This document shows positions 20,517 through 30,944 of a stretch of DNA of 64,000 nt, piece after piece. Positions within the stretch are counted from its first letter, which is position 1. Every line of letters starts with the position of its first letter. The notes under the pieces are model-generated. The model was not told the origin of the DNA and searched no databases. It saw only the letters and a program-made list of their open reading frames with translations. The stretch is from Aurantiochytrium sp. KH105 (taxonomy: Eukaryota; Sar; Bigyra; Thraustochytrida; Thraustochytriidae). The stretch is taken from NCBI GenBank assembly GCA_003116975.1, contig BGKB01000009.1, positions 59,814 through 123,813 on the forward strand, read 5' to 3'. Both the position numbers and the translations under genes were made by a program.

Positions 20517-23500
20517 ATGTTTAGCAAGTCCAAGGTGCAGCGGTTCTGGGAGGAAAAGGGCAAGAACCCGAGCTTGGGCCCCGGAGCATACGATGTTGAC
20601 AAAGCAGACACGGCGCTGCGGTCCAAAGCATACCAGAACGTACCTCTGAGCGCCACCGCCCGGTGGCACGAGGACGATGACGATGAGAACCGTGGACCTG
20701 GTTATTACAATGCCTTCAAACCGGGCGAAGACCCAATGGCAGACGCTAAAGCTGTACGTAAGCCAAGGCCACCAAGCTTTCGTCGTCTAAGCGGAGCCAA
20801 CCTTGCGAACACGCATGCCAGCGTGCACGGGCCCGCCGGGGAGCGTCCCTTCGACTTTGACGTCCCACAGGCTGCCGAGTCCGAGACGGATCGTCTACGA
20901 AAGAGGCTCCGGAACGCCCTTTTGGAAAAGGATAATCTCGCACGACAAATGAAAGCGAGCATGTCGCGAGCTCGCGTGCTTGAAACGCAGCTTGCCGACG
21001 CTGCAAAGACGGTGGAGAAGGTCCCAGCGCTTGAGCGCCAGGCCCGCAGGGCTTCACGCGCAGCCCTCGCCGCCGCTGCTGCAGGAGCTGCCGTCCGCAA
21101 ACACTGCGCACGAGCCGAGGAGGAAAAGCACAGCGCACAAGAGCGCGCATCTGCGCTTGAGCTCGCCCGCATCCGTGCGTCCGTGGAGCTTTGCCGTTTG
21201 CAAAAGCAGCACTTTCTCCTTCAAAATGCTGCACTTGCGCAGCGCGACGCGGCTGTGGATCGTGAATGGGAGTTCTCATGGGACATTCACGATACGATCG
21301 AGCGCAGCAACGAGGTGATTGAAAGACAGGAGGAGAAAATCCTTCAACAATCGGCACTTTTGCAGGACACGGCCGGAACCGAGGCGTACATTGCGTCGCT
21401 CAAAGAGGAGATCGATCTTTTATCACAAGAAAACCTCGGCTTGGTTGCGGAGGCGCGCACGGCCAACGACGAAGCGAGCCGATTAAGCGCGCAGCTAATT
21501 GATTCGCAAGCCGCCTGCGAAAAGGAAAAGAAGCGCGTTCGCGAGCTGAAAGGCAGGCTGCAGACCGCGGAAGCAACCATCAAGGAAAAGGTATCATCGA
21601 CGCAGGATCTGTTGAAACAGCTTTGCCTCATTACAGACGCGTGCCAGCGCAAAATTAAGGAAAAAGGCGAGCTCGCAGACCGGTCTCGCGAAGCCGACGA
21701 ACAGCTCGCTCAAATCGAGGCTACGTCAGCCTCGCTGCAGTCCCGCTTCCAGGCTCGCGAGGAGGAACTCTTGAACAAGTTGCAAGAATCCGAAGCGATC
21801 ATGGCCGAAGCGCTCTCCGACGCTGCTGCACAGATTGCCTGCCTCGAACGCGATCTGTCCGAGTCGCGCGAATCCATGGAAATCGTGTGCACCGAGCACG
21901 CGGAGAAGAACCAGGCCGTGGCCCACCTCGAGGAACAGCTGAAATCCGCAAAAGACGACATCGAATCCCACCGAGCTCGGGAGCAGGGCCTTCGTGCTGA
22001 GGTAGAAGCGTCTTTTCAGGCGCAAGCCACGCTCCGTGAAACGGAAGCAGACGCCAAACGCCAGCTCGCCGCGCTTCAAGAAATTGTACACGCTGAACGC
22101 TGCAAGAGCGAGGCCGCCGCCGAAGAACATGCGCAGAGCGCGCAAGAGCTCACGCAGGACCTTGCCGAGGCGGAGCGCATGGGATGCGAGTACCGAGAAA
22201 AGCTCGAGCTGGCCGAGGCCGCACTGTGCAAACTAAAGGAGGATTCGACCGAGGTTCAAACAGACCTCGAGGGCCGCATTGCATGTCTCGAGAAGGCAAT
22301 TTCCGAGCATGAGAGCACGAGCCGCGAAGCCGAGCATGCTTGGGAAGAAGAAACCCGTGCAAAGGATGAGCACGTTGCCGAACTCAATCGGGCGCTTGCA
22401 TCGACGCGATCCACGCTTTTGCAGCTCGAGTCGAATCAAAAGAACCTCGAGCTTGAAATCACTCAACGCCAAGAAGTCGTGGTCAGGCTACAAAACGAGG
22501 TGGACGAGCTGACGGCCAAGGCACAAGAACAGATGGAAATGGCCAATCAGGCGCGCACAGAGGCCGGTGCCTGGGAAGCCCGAGCACAAGAGGGTGTCGA
22601 ACGTGTCTCATCCTTGGAAGCTTCCCTCACCACTTCAAAGCAGGACTTGACGTGCGCTCTGGAAAAGGTTGCCTCGCTGGAGGAAGACGTTAAGACCTTT
22701 GAAGCCCGTGCTCGCGAGCTCGACGAGGCTTTTCAAGAGGTGGACACGGAGCAAGCTAATACCGTCGCTGCAATGGGTGCGATGGCTGAACGCTTTGAGC
22801 TTTGCTTCGATCGGACCCGTCCAAGTGATCTTGTGCGTGACGTTGTAGAGGTTCGTGACGGTCTTGCGCAACAGCTGGATTGTCTTCATGAAAATGTTGC
22901 TGTAAGCAAAGAGACAATCAAGAGCCTGGAAGGTGAGCGGGATGGCTTGCGACAGGAAAAGGTGGACCTCGAGGCGCGGCATCTTGCGGCGACGGCGCAC
23001 CAGGACTCGCTCTCGCAGCATCACGCAGAGCTCCTCGAGCGCGCACGCGCTCTGGAGCGATCAAATGAAGAGGCACACGATCAATTGAGTGCACTTGCGT
23101 CCGAGCTGGATGAGAGGCGCCGCCGCGAAGATGCGCTCGGACTGCAGATCGAAACTCTTTGCAGTGAGGCAGACGGCAAAGAGGCGACGCGACAAAAGCT
23201 TGCAGACGAAAAATCGAAGCTTGAGGGCGAGAAAGAGACGCTAGCGACCAAGGTGGTTGCTCTCGAGAAAGCCTTGAGCGTTGCGAGCGGCAAGTACGAG
23301 ACTGCCCAAGCGGAAAAGACAGCGGTGGAGCAGCGCGCAGAAACGCTCGAGTCGGCGCGTGCAGAGGCCACGCAGCGGGCAAGCGAATTGGAGGATCAAC
23401 TGCAAAGCATTTACGAGGAGCTCGAGGCTTCCCATGAGGCCCGGCAAGGCCTCGAAGCAAGGAATAAAGAAGCCATGGGACACATCAAGACGCTCGAAAT

Positions 23501-24632
23501 GGAACGAGACGAGGAGCAGGGGGTGCAGGACGAACTACGCCAAGAACTCAAGGCGCAATGCGAGGCGCTAGAGGCACGTTGCCAGGCGCTGTCGGCTCTG
23601 GAAAAGGAACGCGCTGAAGAGCACGAGGCCCAAACTGAATTGCGTGCGCAATTGACCGCACAATGCGAGACGCTCGAGACGCGATGCGAGGAATTCTCGG
23701 CGCACATGGCATCTTTGGAGGCCACCCGGGCACAGGAGCAAGCAGCTAGTGAGGCTGCATGTGATGCGTTGCGTCAAAGGTGCAGCGAGCTGGAGGGTCG
23801 CACGGGGGCGCTCGACGAGCTGTCGGCAGCCCACGAAGCATTACGTCGAGAATATGAGGAGGGCCAGCGTGCGCTAGAGTCTGCCCGTGAGGCATGCAAA
23901 CATTCCGAGAGCGCATTAGCGGCCAAGCAGCGCGTGGTGGAGCACCTGTCGGAACGCGTTGATGACCTTGAGAAGAAGTCGAGCGGCGTGGACCCTGAGC
24001 ACGTGGATCGACTGAAAGCAATGGTGCAGACCCTGCACGAGCAACTGGACGCGGCAACTGGCAAGGAGAGCGCGTTGGAGGCGCAAGTCCACGTGTATCG
24101 TGTGAAGCTCGCAGAGAGCAATTTGTTGGCCTCTGACATGGACTCGCGAGACAGCGAGCTGGCGTTGACCAAGGCTGAGCAAGAGAAGGCGCGCGCGGAG
24201 CTTGCACGTCTGGCGTCGGAGAACGCTGCATTGACGGGTCATCAGAATTTGCGGCAGAAGATCCAGCACTTGAAGCAGGTGAAGCTGGAGCTCGCGGATT
24301 TGCGCATGCAGAACGCCAAGTTGCAAACCTTGGTGAAGCGCAAGGACAAGCGGATCGAGTCGCTTTCGCAGACGGTGCAGCAAGCGCTTGGGGGTCTGGC
24401 CACAGGCACGTCGTCGGTGCTGGGACGTCGTGGGCCGGCGGAGGAGACCTTTACGCGCCTGTCGCGCCCGACACGTCGCAAGAGCGTTTCTGTGGCAAGT
24501 TCATCGTTTTCCTCGCGTTCTTCCACGGCGTCCGCGTCGAGGTCCCCAGCAGCACAGAGCACCAAGAGCCTTTCGTCGCTGTCGAGATCGCCCGTCGCTT
24601 CACGCCTTGGAGACTTTTCATCATCAGAGTAA
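20517..24632 (+). CDS. HMMR: HMMR/RHAMM-like microtubule- and spindle-associated coiled-coil protein
   Basis: About 1371 residues from the ATG at 20517. The frame is open a little further left, but only with non-ATG starts. The N-terminus (MFSKSKVQRFWEEKG, then LGPGAYDV) resembles the start of vertebrate HMMR, which has a short basic segment and SPGAYDV. A second PG-rich motif, GPGYYNAF, follows, so the N-terminus has two SHIPPO/STPGR-like motifs. Residues of about 130-1310 are one very long coiled coil. Near the C-terminus, GHQNLRQKIQHLKQVK and the following charged helix match the HMMR C-terminal signature (GHQNLKQKIKH). The tail is Ser/Arg-rich, as in microtubule-binding regions. HMMR proteins act at centrosomes and spindles; the hyaluronan-binding name need not apply here. 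The family call rests on the two ends, since the middle is generic coiled coil. Confidence 0.75.
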   Translation: MFSKSKVQRFWEEKGKNPSLGPGAYDVDKADTALRSKAYQNVPLSATARWHEDDDDENRGPGYYNAFKPGEDPMADAKAVRKPRPPSFRRLSGANLANTHASVHGPAGERPFDFDVPQAAESETDRLRKRLRNALLEKDNLARQMKASMSRARVLETQLADAAKTVEKVPALERQARRASRAALAAAAAGAAVRKHCARAEEEKHSAQERASALELARIRASVELCRLQKQHFLLQNAALAQRDAAVDREWEFSWDIHDTIERSNEVIERQEEKILQQSALLQDTAGTEAYIASLKEEIDLLSQENLGLVAEARTANDEASRLSAQLIDSQAACEKEKKRVRELKGRLQTAEATIKEKVSSTQDLLKQLCLITDACQRKIKEKGELADRSREADEQLAQIEATSASLQSRFQAREEELLNKLQESEAIMAEALSDAAAQIACLERDLSESRESMEIVCTEHAEKNQAVAHLEEQLKSAKDDIESHRAREQGLRAEVEASFQAQATLRETEADAKRQLAALQEIVHAERCKSEAAAEEHAQSAQELTQDLAEAERMGCEYREKLELAEAALCKLKEDSTEVQTDLEGRIACLEKAISEHESTSREAEHAWEEETRAKDEHVAELNRALASTRSTLLQLESNQKNLELEITQRQEVVVRLQNEVDELTAKAQEQMEMANQARTEAGAWEARAQEGVERVSSLEASLTTSKQDLTCALEKVASLEEDVKTFEARARELDEAFQEVDTEQANTVAAMGAMAERFELCFDRTRPSDLVRDVVEVRDGLAQQLDCLHENVAVSKETIKSLEGERDGLRQEKVDLEARHLAATAHQDSLSQHHAELLERARALERSNEEAHDQLSALASELDERRRREDALGLQIETLCSEADGKEATRQKLADEKSKLEGEKETLATKVVALEKALSVASGKYETAQAEKTAVEQRAETLESARAEATQRASELEDQLQSIYEELEASHEARQGLEARNKEAMGHIKTLEMERDEEQGVQDELRQELKAQCEALEARCQALSALEKERAEEHEAQTELRAQLTAQCETLETRCEEFSAHMASLEATRAQEQAASEAACDALRQRCSELEGRTGALDELSAAHEALRREYEEGQRALESAREACKHSESALAAKQRVVEHLSERVDDLEKKSSGVDPEHVDRLKAMVQTLHEQLDAATGKESALEAQVHVYRVKLAESNLLASDMDSRDSELALTKAEQEKARAELARLASENAALTGHQNLRQKIQHLKQVKLELADLRMQNAKLQTLVKRKDKRIESLSQTVQQALGGLATGTSSVLGRRGPAEETFTRLSRPTRRKSVSVASSSFSSRSSTASASRSPAAQSTKSLSSLSRSPVASRLGDFSSSE

Positions 24633-24644
24633 ACTTATCAAGCA

Positions 24645-24865
24645 ATGTCTTGTCTTGGCTTGTCTTGGCTTGGCTTGGCTTATTTTGTCTCACCAGCAAC
24701 CAGTGCAAACAAACAAACAAACATCAAAACAAATATCAAGACAAACATCAAGACAAACATCAAAACAAACATCATAAAACCGATCAAGCTGCCCCATGCC
24801 ATGCCATGCCATGCCATGCCATACGATGCCATGGCTGGCTGGCTGCAACTGGCTGGCTGGCTGGC
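24645..24865. repeat. Cluster of short tandem repeats after the HMMR-like gene
   Basis: Consecutive blocks of CTTGG/CTTGT, ACAAAC, a roughly 12-base CAAGACAAACAT-type repeat, CATGC and GGCT. Read on the - strand it gives a spurious hydrophobic frame. Confidence 0.85.
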
Positions 24866-25270
24866 CGGCCCGAGCGAAGCGAAGCGCAATAAATGCGCAA
24901 CGACGAAAGAGCGTGTCGATCCACACCGCCCTATCCCACCGCTCGGAACGAGTACGATGGCGTGTGCAGGAAGGCGTTTGCGTGCGCACAGCTCCAGGCT
25001 CTCTCGCCCTCAGGCTGCGCCTCTCCAGCCCCTCCTCCCGCCCTGGTCTGCCCCGCCCAGCCGCGCCAGCGCCCGAGCCTGCGACGGCCTTCTCCGTCTC
25101 CTTCCTGCACACGCCGGCGGCTGCCAGCTGCTGCTGCAGCTGCTGCAGCCGCCAATCGATCGACGCGACAGCGAGCCGAGCGCACGTGCAGCGAGGGCTC
25201 GAAGAGCTCGAGGTCCCTGTCTTTCACACACCCCGCCAGAGCCGGCACGGAGGAGGTCTCTACTTTGCTC

Positions 25271-25518
25271 TTAGAAGCGCATGCGGCGCGAGAAGAGGGC
25301 CGCGAGCAGGGCGAAGGAGGCGGCGCTGGAGAAGACGGTGAGCGAGACGGAGACGGCCGCGGAGGAGGACGCGGAGAAGAAGTCGCTGGCGGGGTCGGAG
25401 CCGGCGGGGAAGGAGTAGGTCACGGAGAAGAGCGGGACGGGGACCAAGGCGGCGAAGACGAGCGCAGCGAAGAAGTACTTGCGCCAGTGTGGGCAGCACG
25501 TGCCGCGCCACGGACGGG
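25271..25518 (-). CDS. Candidate 3' exon of a small two-helix membrane protein
   Basis: This frame stands out from the low-complexity surroundings. From about 25480 leftwards to TAA 25273-25271 nearly every codon ends in C or G, mostly C (TTC, TAC, GTC, TCC, GCC), a typical coding bias. It encodes WRKYFFAALVFAALVPVPLF, a polar linker and SVSLTVFSSAASFALLAALF, then RRMRF at the C-terminus: two membrane helices and a basic end. There is no ATG directly in frame; the nearest in-frame Met codons give Cys/Arg-rich junk. A 3' splice site at 25520-25519 (AAG before CCCGTCC) would make this the last exon of a gene whose earlier exon I cannot place. Family unknown. It could still be chance. Confidence 0.3.
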
Positions 25519-27672
25519 CTTGCTGCTGCGGCTTGCCGCGGCGCCATGCCGTGCCGAGCCACGCTCGGCCGCGCCGGAAAGCTCGGAGAGGAGGACAAGG
25601 AGGAGGACTCGGCGCCGGGGCGGGCCTCGACAGCCAGGTGCAGCAGCGCCGTCGACGCGTGCGCGCCCCGGCAGCGGCAGCCTGCACCTGCTTGCGGCCG
25701 CGCGCCCGCCTGCACCTGCACCTGCAGGCCATCGCTCGCTGGCCGGGGTGCAGCAGCTGCAGCACGTGCAGCTAGGCTACTACTTAGAATAAGCCTTTGT
25801 TTCTTCATCAATCGTGCGTGCCGTGCCAGGGCCGGGCAACTTGCAGCTGCAGCTGAGCTGCTTGCTGCCGCTGCTGCTGCTGCTGCTGCTGCCCTCCCGC
25901 CAACAAGAGGCCTTGGCCTTGGGAGGTGGCCACGGTGGGATTTGAGGAGAGACGGCGTGTGCACATGATTTACTAATGGCTGCAGCGCGATCGACACGAC
26001 AGCGTCCATCTGCACCGCGTCCTCGCGGCGGCCAGCAGCCAGCAGCCAGCAGTTGGGCCGCCGCGGGACGCGCGATTCCCCGCGCCGCAGCTGCAGTGGC
26101 CGGCTCTGGCTATGCCTTTCCCTTGTTTCTCGTTCCTCGCCTGCACGTGCTCAGCCATGCCATGCCAGCTGCAGCTGCTGAGCGGAGGACTTGGACACCA
26201 CAAGACTTGCGCGTGTCTTATCTGCCGCATTGCATCGCATCACATCGCATCGCATCGAGCGGCGCAGCGGCCACAGAAAGTCCGACGAGGACAAGACGAG
26301 AGAGACCGCCTTGGGCGGAGGACCGCATTATTTATCGTGCGCGCTCCAGGCCCGCGCTCGCTCCGACGGTCGGTCCAGGTCGGTCGATGCGCCATGCAGG
26401 CGATCGGATTAATCGATCGATCGATCGGACATTCGGCCGCCAGGGACAGTCGCATCGCGCTTGCGCTTGCAGTTCGTTGTGCTGGGTTGCTTCACTCGCC
26501 AGGCCAGCTTCATGTCCGTGCAAGTCGATTTTCGTTGGTGCTGCGAAGGCTCGTCCCGGTCGAGGTGCTCGAAGGGTCGATCGAGCGCGACGCGCTGGGG
26601 ACCCGGAGCGGGACACGCTGGTATGATTGATTGGTGGCGGCGGCGGCGGCGGAGGGTGGTGTCGTGTGCCGTGTCGTATGGCAGCTGCGCAGATTGGACG
26701 TTCGGGCCATCAGCAGCGGGGTCTGTCAAGCGATCTTGGCCGCAGATCGTGCTTGACAGACGAGTGGGTGCGGCCAACCAAGTCAACCAGGCCTAACATA
26801 CATATACATAAAACTGAAAAAAATGCCGGCGTCTGTTCGTTTGTCGTCACGACAAGGAGGGGCGGAGTTGCAGCAACCGAATGCAGGGAGGCGGTGCGCG
26901 AGAATCTCCTCGCCTCGCGGAACTTGTGGTTTGTCCGCAGACACGGGCCTGGATTGATACGGTTCTTGTCGCGCGAAAGATTCGTCGAGCGACCAGCCAG
27001 CAGCAAGCGCTCGATCGACCACTCGGCGATCGGTCGGTCGCTGTCGGTCCACAGGCACCTAGCCACATGCATGCATGCATGCATCCATGCGTGGGTGGAG
27101 TGCAGACGCGTACATGCACCATGCACCCTTCGTCGCTGTCAGGCCTCGCGACGCTGCGTCGTGCGTCTTGACCCCAACATCGCTTGTCGTCATGTCGTCC
27201 CGGTAGATCTTCGGCTGCCGGTGGACAAACGGCGGAGACCACGACGCCGAGCGGGACGGCGATGGACACGAACTCCCAAGGCCGGTGGCAAGATCGAGAT
27301 CGGGAGCGCGAGCGACCAACTGCAAAGGGCTTGGCAGTGGAGCGCAGAGGACACCGCGACCGGGACGGGGAGGATGGAGAGGAAGGAAGGAAGGAAAAAA
27401 AAAAAAGGAAGGAGTAGAAGGAAGGAGTGCAATGAAGGAAGGAACTCGAAGGGAAGAAGGAAGCATGAAAGGGAGGAGATCAGATCAAGAAGGGAGAAAG
27501 GAGGAAGCAAGGTTTGGTGGGTAAAGCTGTGTTTGATTGATTGACGGTTGGGTGATTGACGCGACTCGACTTGGTTGGTTGGTTGCAGGGTTGAAGGCCG
27601 CGCGAAGCGAGTCCTGCCCGCACGTACGCAGAGGCGAACGCAGAGACCTCGCTCGAGATGCGGCGCAGCGAC

Positions 27673-27674
<2 letters not shown>

Positions 27675-27705
<31 letters not shown>
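27675..27705. repeat. (CTG)n trinucleotide run
   Basis: About ten CTG units (CAG on the - strand) in a non-coding context. Confidence 0.95.
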
Positions 27706-27707
<2 letters not shown>

Positions 27708-28142
27708 GCGTAGGTTTGGGTCGAGGGCTGAGGACGCGAGGACGAGCACGCATGCACGCATTCTTTCCGCAGCCCTGCACTGCGCGAGCGTGACGGTCAC
27801 TTGCGCGTGAATGTGAGTGAATGTGAACGCGAGTGACAGTGAGCACCGGTGCACGCGCTGGCGGCGGGGCAACGGAGGGAGCGACCAGTCCCTGTCCCTC
27901 GGGCTGTGGCCACTCCAGGCTGCCGCGCCGCGCCGTGCGGTGCCGTGCCACACCGTGCCAGCGGTGGGCGGGGTGAGACAAGCCAGAAAGGCTATCTAAC
28001 AAACTAACTAACTGTAACGCGAGCGCGCAAGAAAGAAAAGGGGGAAAAGAAGGGAAGAAAGAAGGGGAGCGCAAGCAAGACGAAAAAAGCGAGCAACAGC
28101 AAGCAAAGAAAGCGAGCGTGGCAGCAGCGCCAGCGCCGGCAC

Positions 28143-28166
28143 ACAGACAGACAGACAGACAGACAA
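28143..28166. repeat. (GACA)n microsatellite
   Basis: Six GACA units, the third occurrence of this tetranucleotide in spacer DNA of the window. Confidence 0.95.
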
Positions 28167-28907
28167 ACTCCGCGCGAGCGGAGCGCCAGCAGCGCCGCCT
28201 GGACGTGCCGGCTTGCTTTCGCGCGGCCCCGCCCGCCGGCAGCTCGGCCGCTCAAGTGCGCGCGGGGGGACACGTTTGGCCTGCTCAGGTCGGCCGGTTG
28301 ACCGTCCGTCCAATCGGGCGATTCTTCGAGCCCGAGAGAGCCTGCGCGCCGCGGAGGACTCAGGAGCCACGCGACCCGGCGGCAGCTGCGACGCGAGGCG
28401 GGCGCAGCGAGGCCTGCAGAGGCGCGGGTCGGCATCGCTGGACCCGCGCGGCGCGTGGACCGGCTCGCGGCGCGGGGCGTCTGTGCATCCATCGCATCGA
28501 GCATCGTCGATCGGGGCCGCGCAAGAAGAAGCAGCAGCAGCTGCGAAGGCGAACGTGAGGACCGAGACGACGCAAGACAAGCGAGACACGCAAGATCTGA
28601 GGACCCAGGACCGGCGGGACGAGGAAAGGCCAAGGCGAAGCCAGACAGACAGAAAAGACGCCCACGTCCCGGTTGCCGGGCTTCTGCGGAGCCGGCGTTG
28701 CTTGCATTTTGAACTTGAACCTTTTGCCTGCACTTGGTTTCTCCCCTTCAGCCCTTCGCTCGGCCGGCGCCGCGGCGCAAGGGCCCGGCCCTCTCCCTCT
28801 CCCTCTCCCTCCCGCTCGCACGCAGCGCGCGCAGCGCAGGCGAGGCCGCCCGCGCTCCGCTGCGCGCGACCGCGACTCGAGTCTGCGCCGCTGCGCTCTT
28901 CATTCAT

Positions 28908-28957
28908 TCTTTCTTTCTTTCTTTCTTTCCTTCTTTCTTTCTTTCTTTCTTCTTTTT
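28908..28957. repeat. (CTTT)n pyrimidine microsatellite
   Basis: Near-perfect CTTT run with one CCTT interruption, giving a 50-bp polypyrimidine strand. Confidence 0.95.
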
Positions 28958-30944
28958 CCTGTTTTCCACTACCGAGTCAAGAGTCGAGCCGCGCCAGCTC
29001 GCACAGAAAGAGGAAAGCAAGCAAGCAAGCAAGAAAGCAGAGCCAAGCCCGACGTTGCCCCATCCACCCCGCCCCGCTCGCGCGCCTCGCTGCCGCCCCC
29101 GCGCGCCGCTCCTCTCCTCTCCGCTCCTCTCCGCTCCGCTGCGCTATCCCGCTGCGCTATCCCGCTGCGCAGACCGGGGCCGCGAGCGTCCATTTCGTCG
29201 CAGAAAGAGAGAGGGCGGAGACTCGGCCGCGCGCTTGGAGCGGCTTCGCTCGGTCAGATTGCAAACGAGCAAAGCGAGGCGCGAGGCCACGGGGCGACGC
29301 GACGCGACGCGACGCGACGCGAAGCCACGGCGAGCGCGAGGCAGCGCGCCGCGCGCGGGACGTAGATACGTACACTCGCACGCACGCACGGACGGACATT
29401 CGTCGATTGGCCTGGACGCTGGCAGGGACCAGGGAGCGAGGGCTGCCTGCCTGCCTGTGCTCGTCTGCGCGTGCGCCGCGCGGCCGCCCGCTCTCGCTCT
29501 CGCGCTCGCGCGGAGGAGACCGCGCGGGGCGGGCCGAGGCAGCGCAGCGCCGCCGCCCGCCCCCGCGCGCGAGCGGCGAGCGGCGAGCGCGCGGCCCCGC
29601 GACGCCGGCCGGCCGGCGTCCGTCGGGCTTCGCGCGCGTTCAAACCGCCGCCTGAGGCGACCACGCCGAGGCGAGTGCATCCCATCCATCCATCCCTCCC
29701 ATCCCATCCGGCGCGCCCCAGCGCCCGTCTCCAGCCCGGCCCGGCCGCGCAGCCCGGCCCCGCCCGCTCGGCGCGGAGTCCCTGCGCGCGGCGCGAGGTC
29801 TCCGGAGCGAGGCAGCCGCGGGCGCTCGGCCCGCCGGGCGGTGCACGCGTGCGACACCAGGCAGGCAGGCAGGCAGGCAAGCAGGGCGCGTACTCGCACG
29901 AGGCAGGAGCAGCAGGAGAGGACCAGCACGGCGACGTGCGCACGCGCGGCCGCCCGCCCGCCTGCCTGCCCGCGAGCGAGCGGGAGGCGCGCAGAGACAG
30001 ACGGAGGGCGCCGCGGCACGCTCCGAGCGAGCCAGCGAGCCTGCCTGCCCGCTTGCGTCGCGCCTGCGTCCATTCATCCATCCCTCGGGCGCCCCGCTCG
30101 AACGAACGATCGATCGATCGAAGTCCCTCTCCGAGTCCACTTCGAAAAGAAGGAAAGGAGGGGTTTTCAAAAGGGGGAAAAGAAGGGAAGAAGGAAGGAG
30201 GAAAGGAGCAAGCACGAGTGCGAGCGCGAGCCTCGAAAGTACCGCAACCCCGCGCGGCGCGAGCCTCGAGCGCGCGGAGCTCGAGCTGCAGCGCGCGCGC
30301 GCGGGCAGGGCAGGCCAGCGCAGCGCAGGCCAGCGCGAGGGCGCGCGGCGAGCGCGAGCGGCCGTGCCTCGGCTGCGGCGAGGCCAGCGAGGACGCGGTC
30401 ACCCGCACGAACGCGCGGGAGGCGTGCCTGCTTGCGAGCTTGTCTGTGCGAGCTGAGGCTGCTCTTGTTGTAGTGGACTGAGCCGGAGCGCAAGGAGACA
30501 GCGCGCGAGGGGGACAAGGGAAGGGCGCGAGAGAGCGAGCGCGAGAGGCGCGATAGCGACCGGACGGGCGGCAGCGGCACGAGCGGCGGCGGCCAGTGGA
30601 GGCCGGGCAGGATCGAGAGGAAAAGAACGCGCTGAGCAAGCGGCTGCGACTGCGCGCGAGCCTCGGGGGGTCAAGACACAGAAGGACAGGACACAAGGAC
30701 AAGAAGAAGAGCAAACGCCCAAAAGAGACGTGAGAAAGGAAAGGAAGAAAGTGAAGGAAGCAAGCAAGTAGTACTGAGCAAGCTAGGAAAAAGAGACGCT
30801 TGCTTACGCACTCGCGAAGCGACTGTCGTGTCTGCCCTGCCTGCCGGCGTACTTGCTTGCTTGCTTGCTTGCTTGCCTGCCGTGCCCGCTTGGATTCACA
30901 TAGTAGAACAGGACGCAAAAGCAAAGCCAAAGCCAAAGCGAGCG

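Larger units (their letters stand above)
24633..30944. other. 6.3 kb GC-rich gene desert with many microsatellites
   Basis: Open frames on both strands are long, because stops are rare in such GC-rich DNA. Their translations are Arg/Pro/Ala/Ser-rich, overlap each other and show no domain. The content is chiefly simple repeats: CTTGG and ACAAAC-type repeats (24645-24780), CATGC (24794-24832), GGCT (24833-24865), CTG runs (25863-25892, 27675-27705), ATGC (27065-27090), GACA (28143-28166), CTTT (28908-28957), GCGAC (29294-29321), CAGG (29862-29880) and GCTT (30848-30883). One candidate exon is listed separately. Confidence 0.55.

Noticed and set aside
24680-24889. Hydrophobic - strand frame with repeated FVLM residues
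   Set aside because: It is the translation of short tandem repeats; the apparent membrane helix is an artefact.
28734-30936. Long open frames on both strands (579 and 560 codons)
   Set aside because: They overlap each other, have a composition driven by GC-rich repeats and show no family motif or consistent codon bias.
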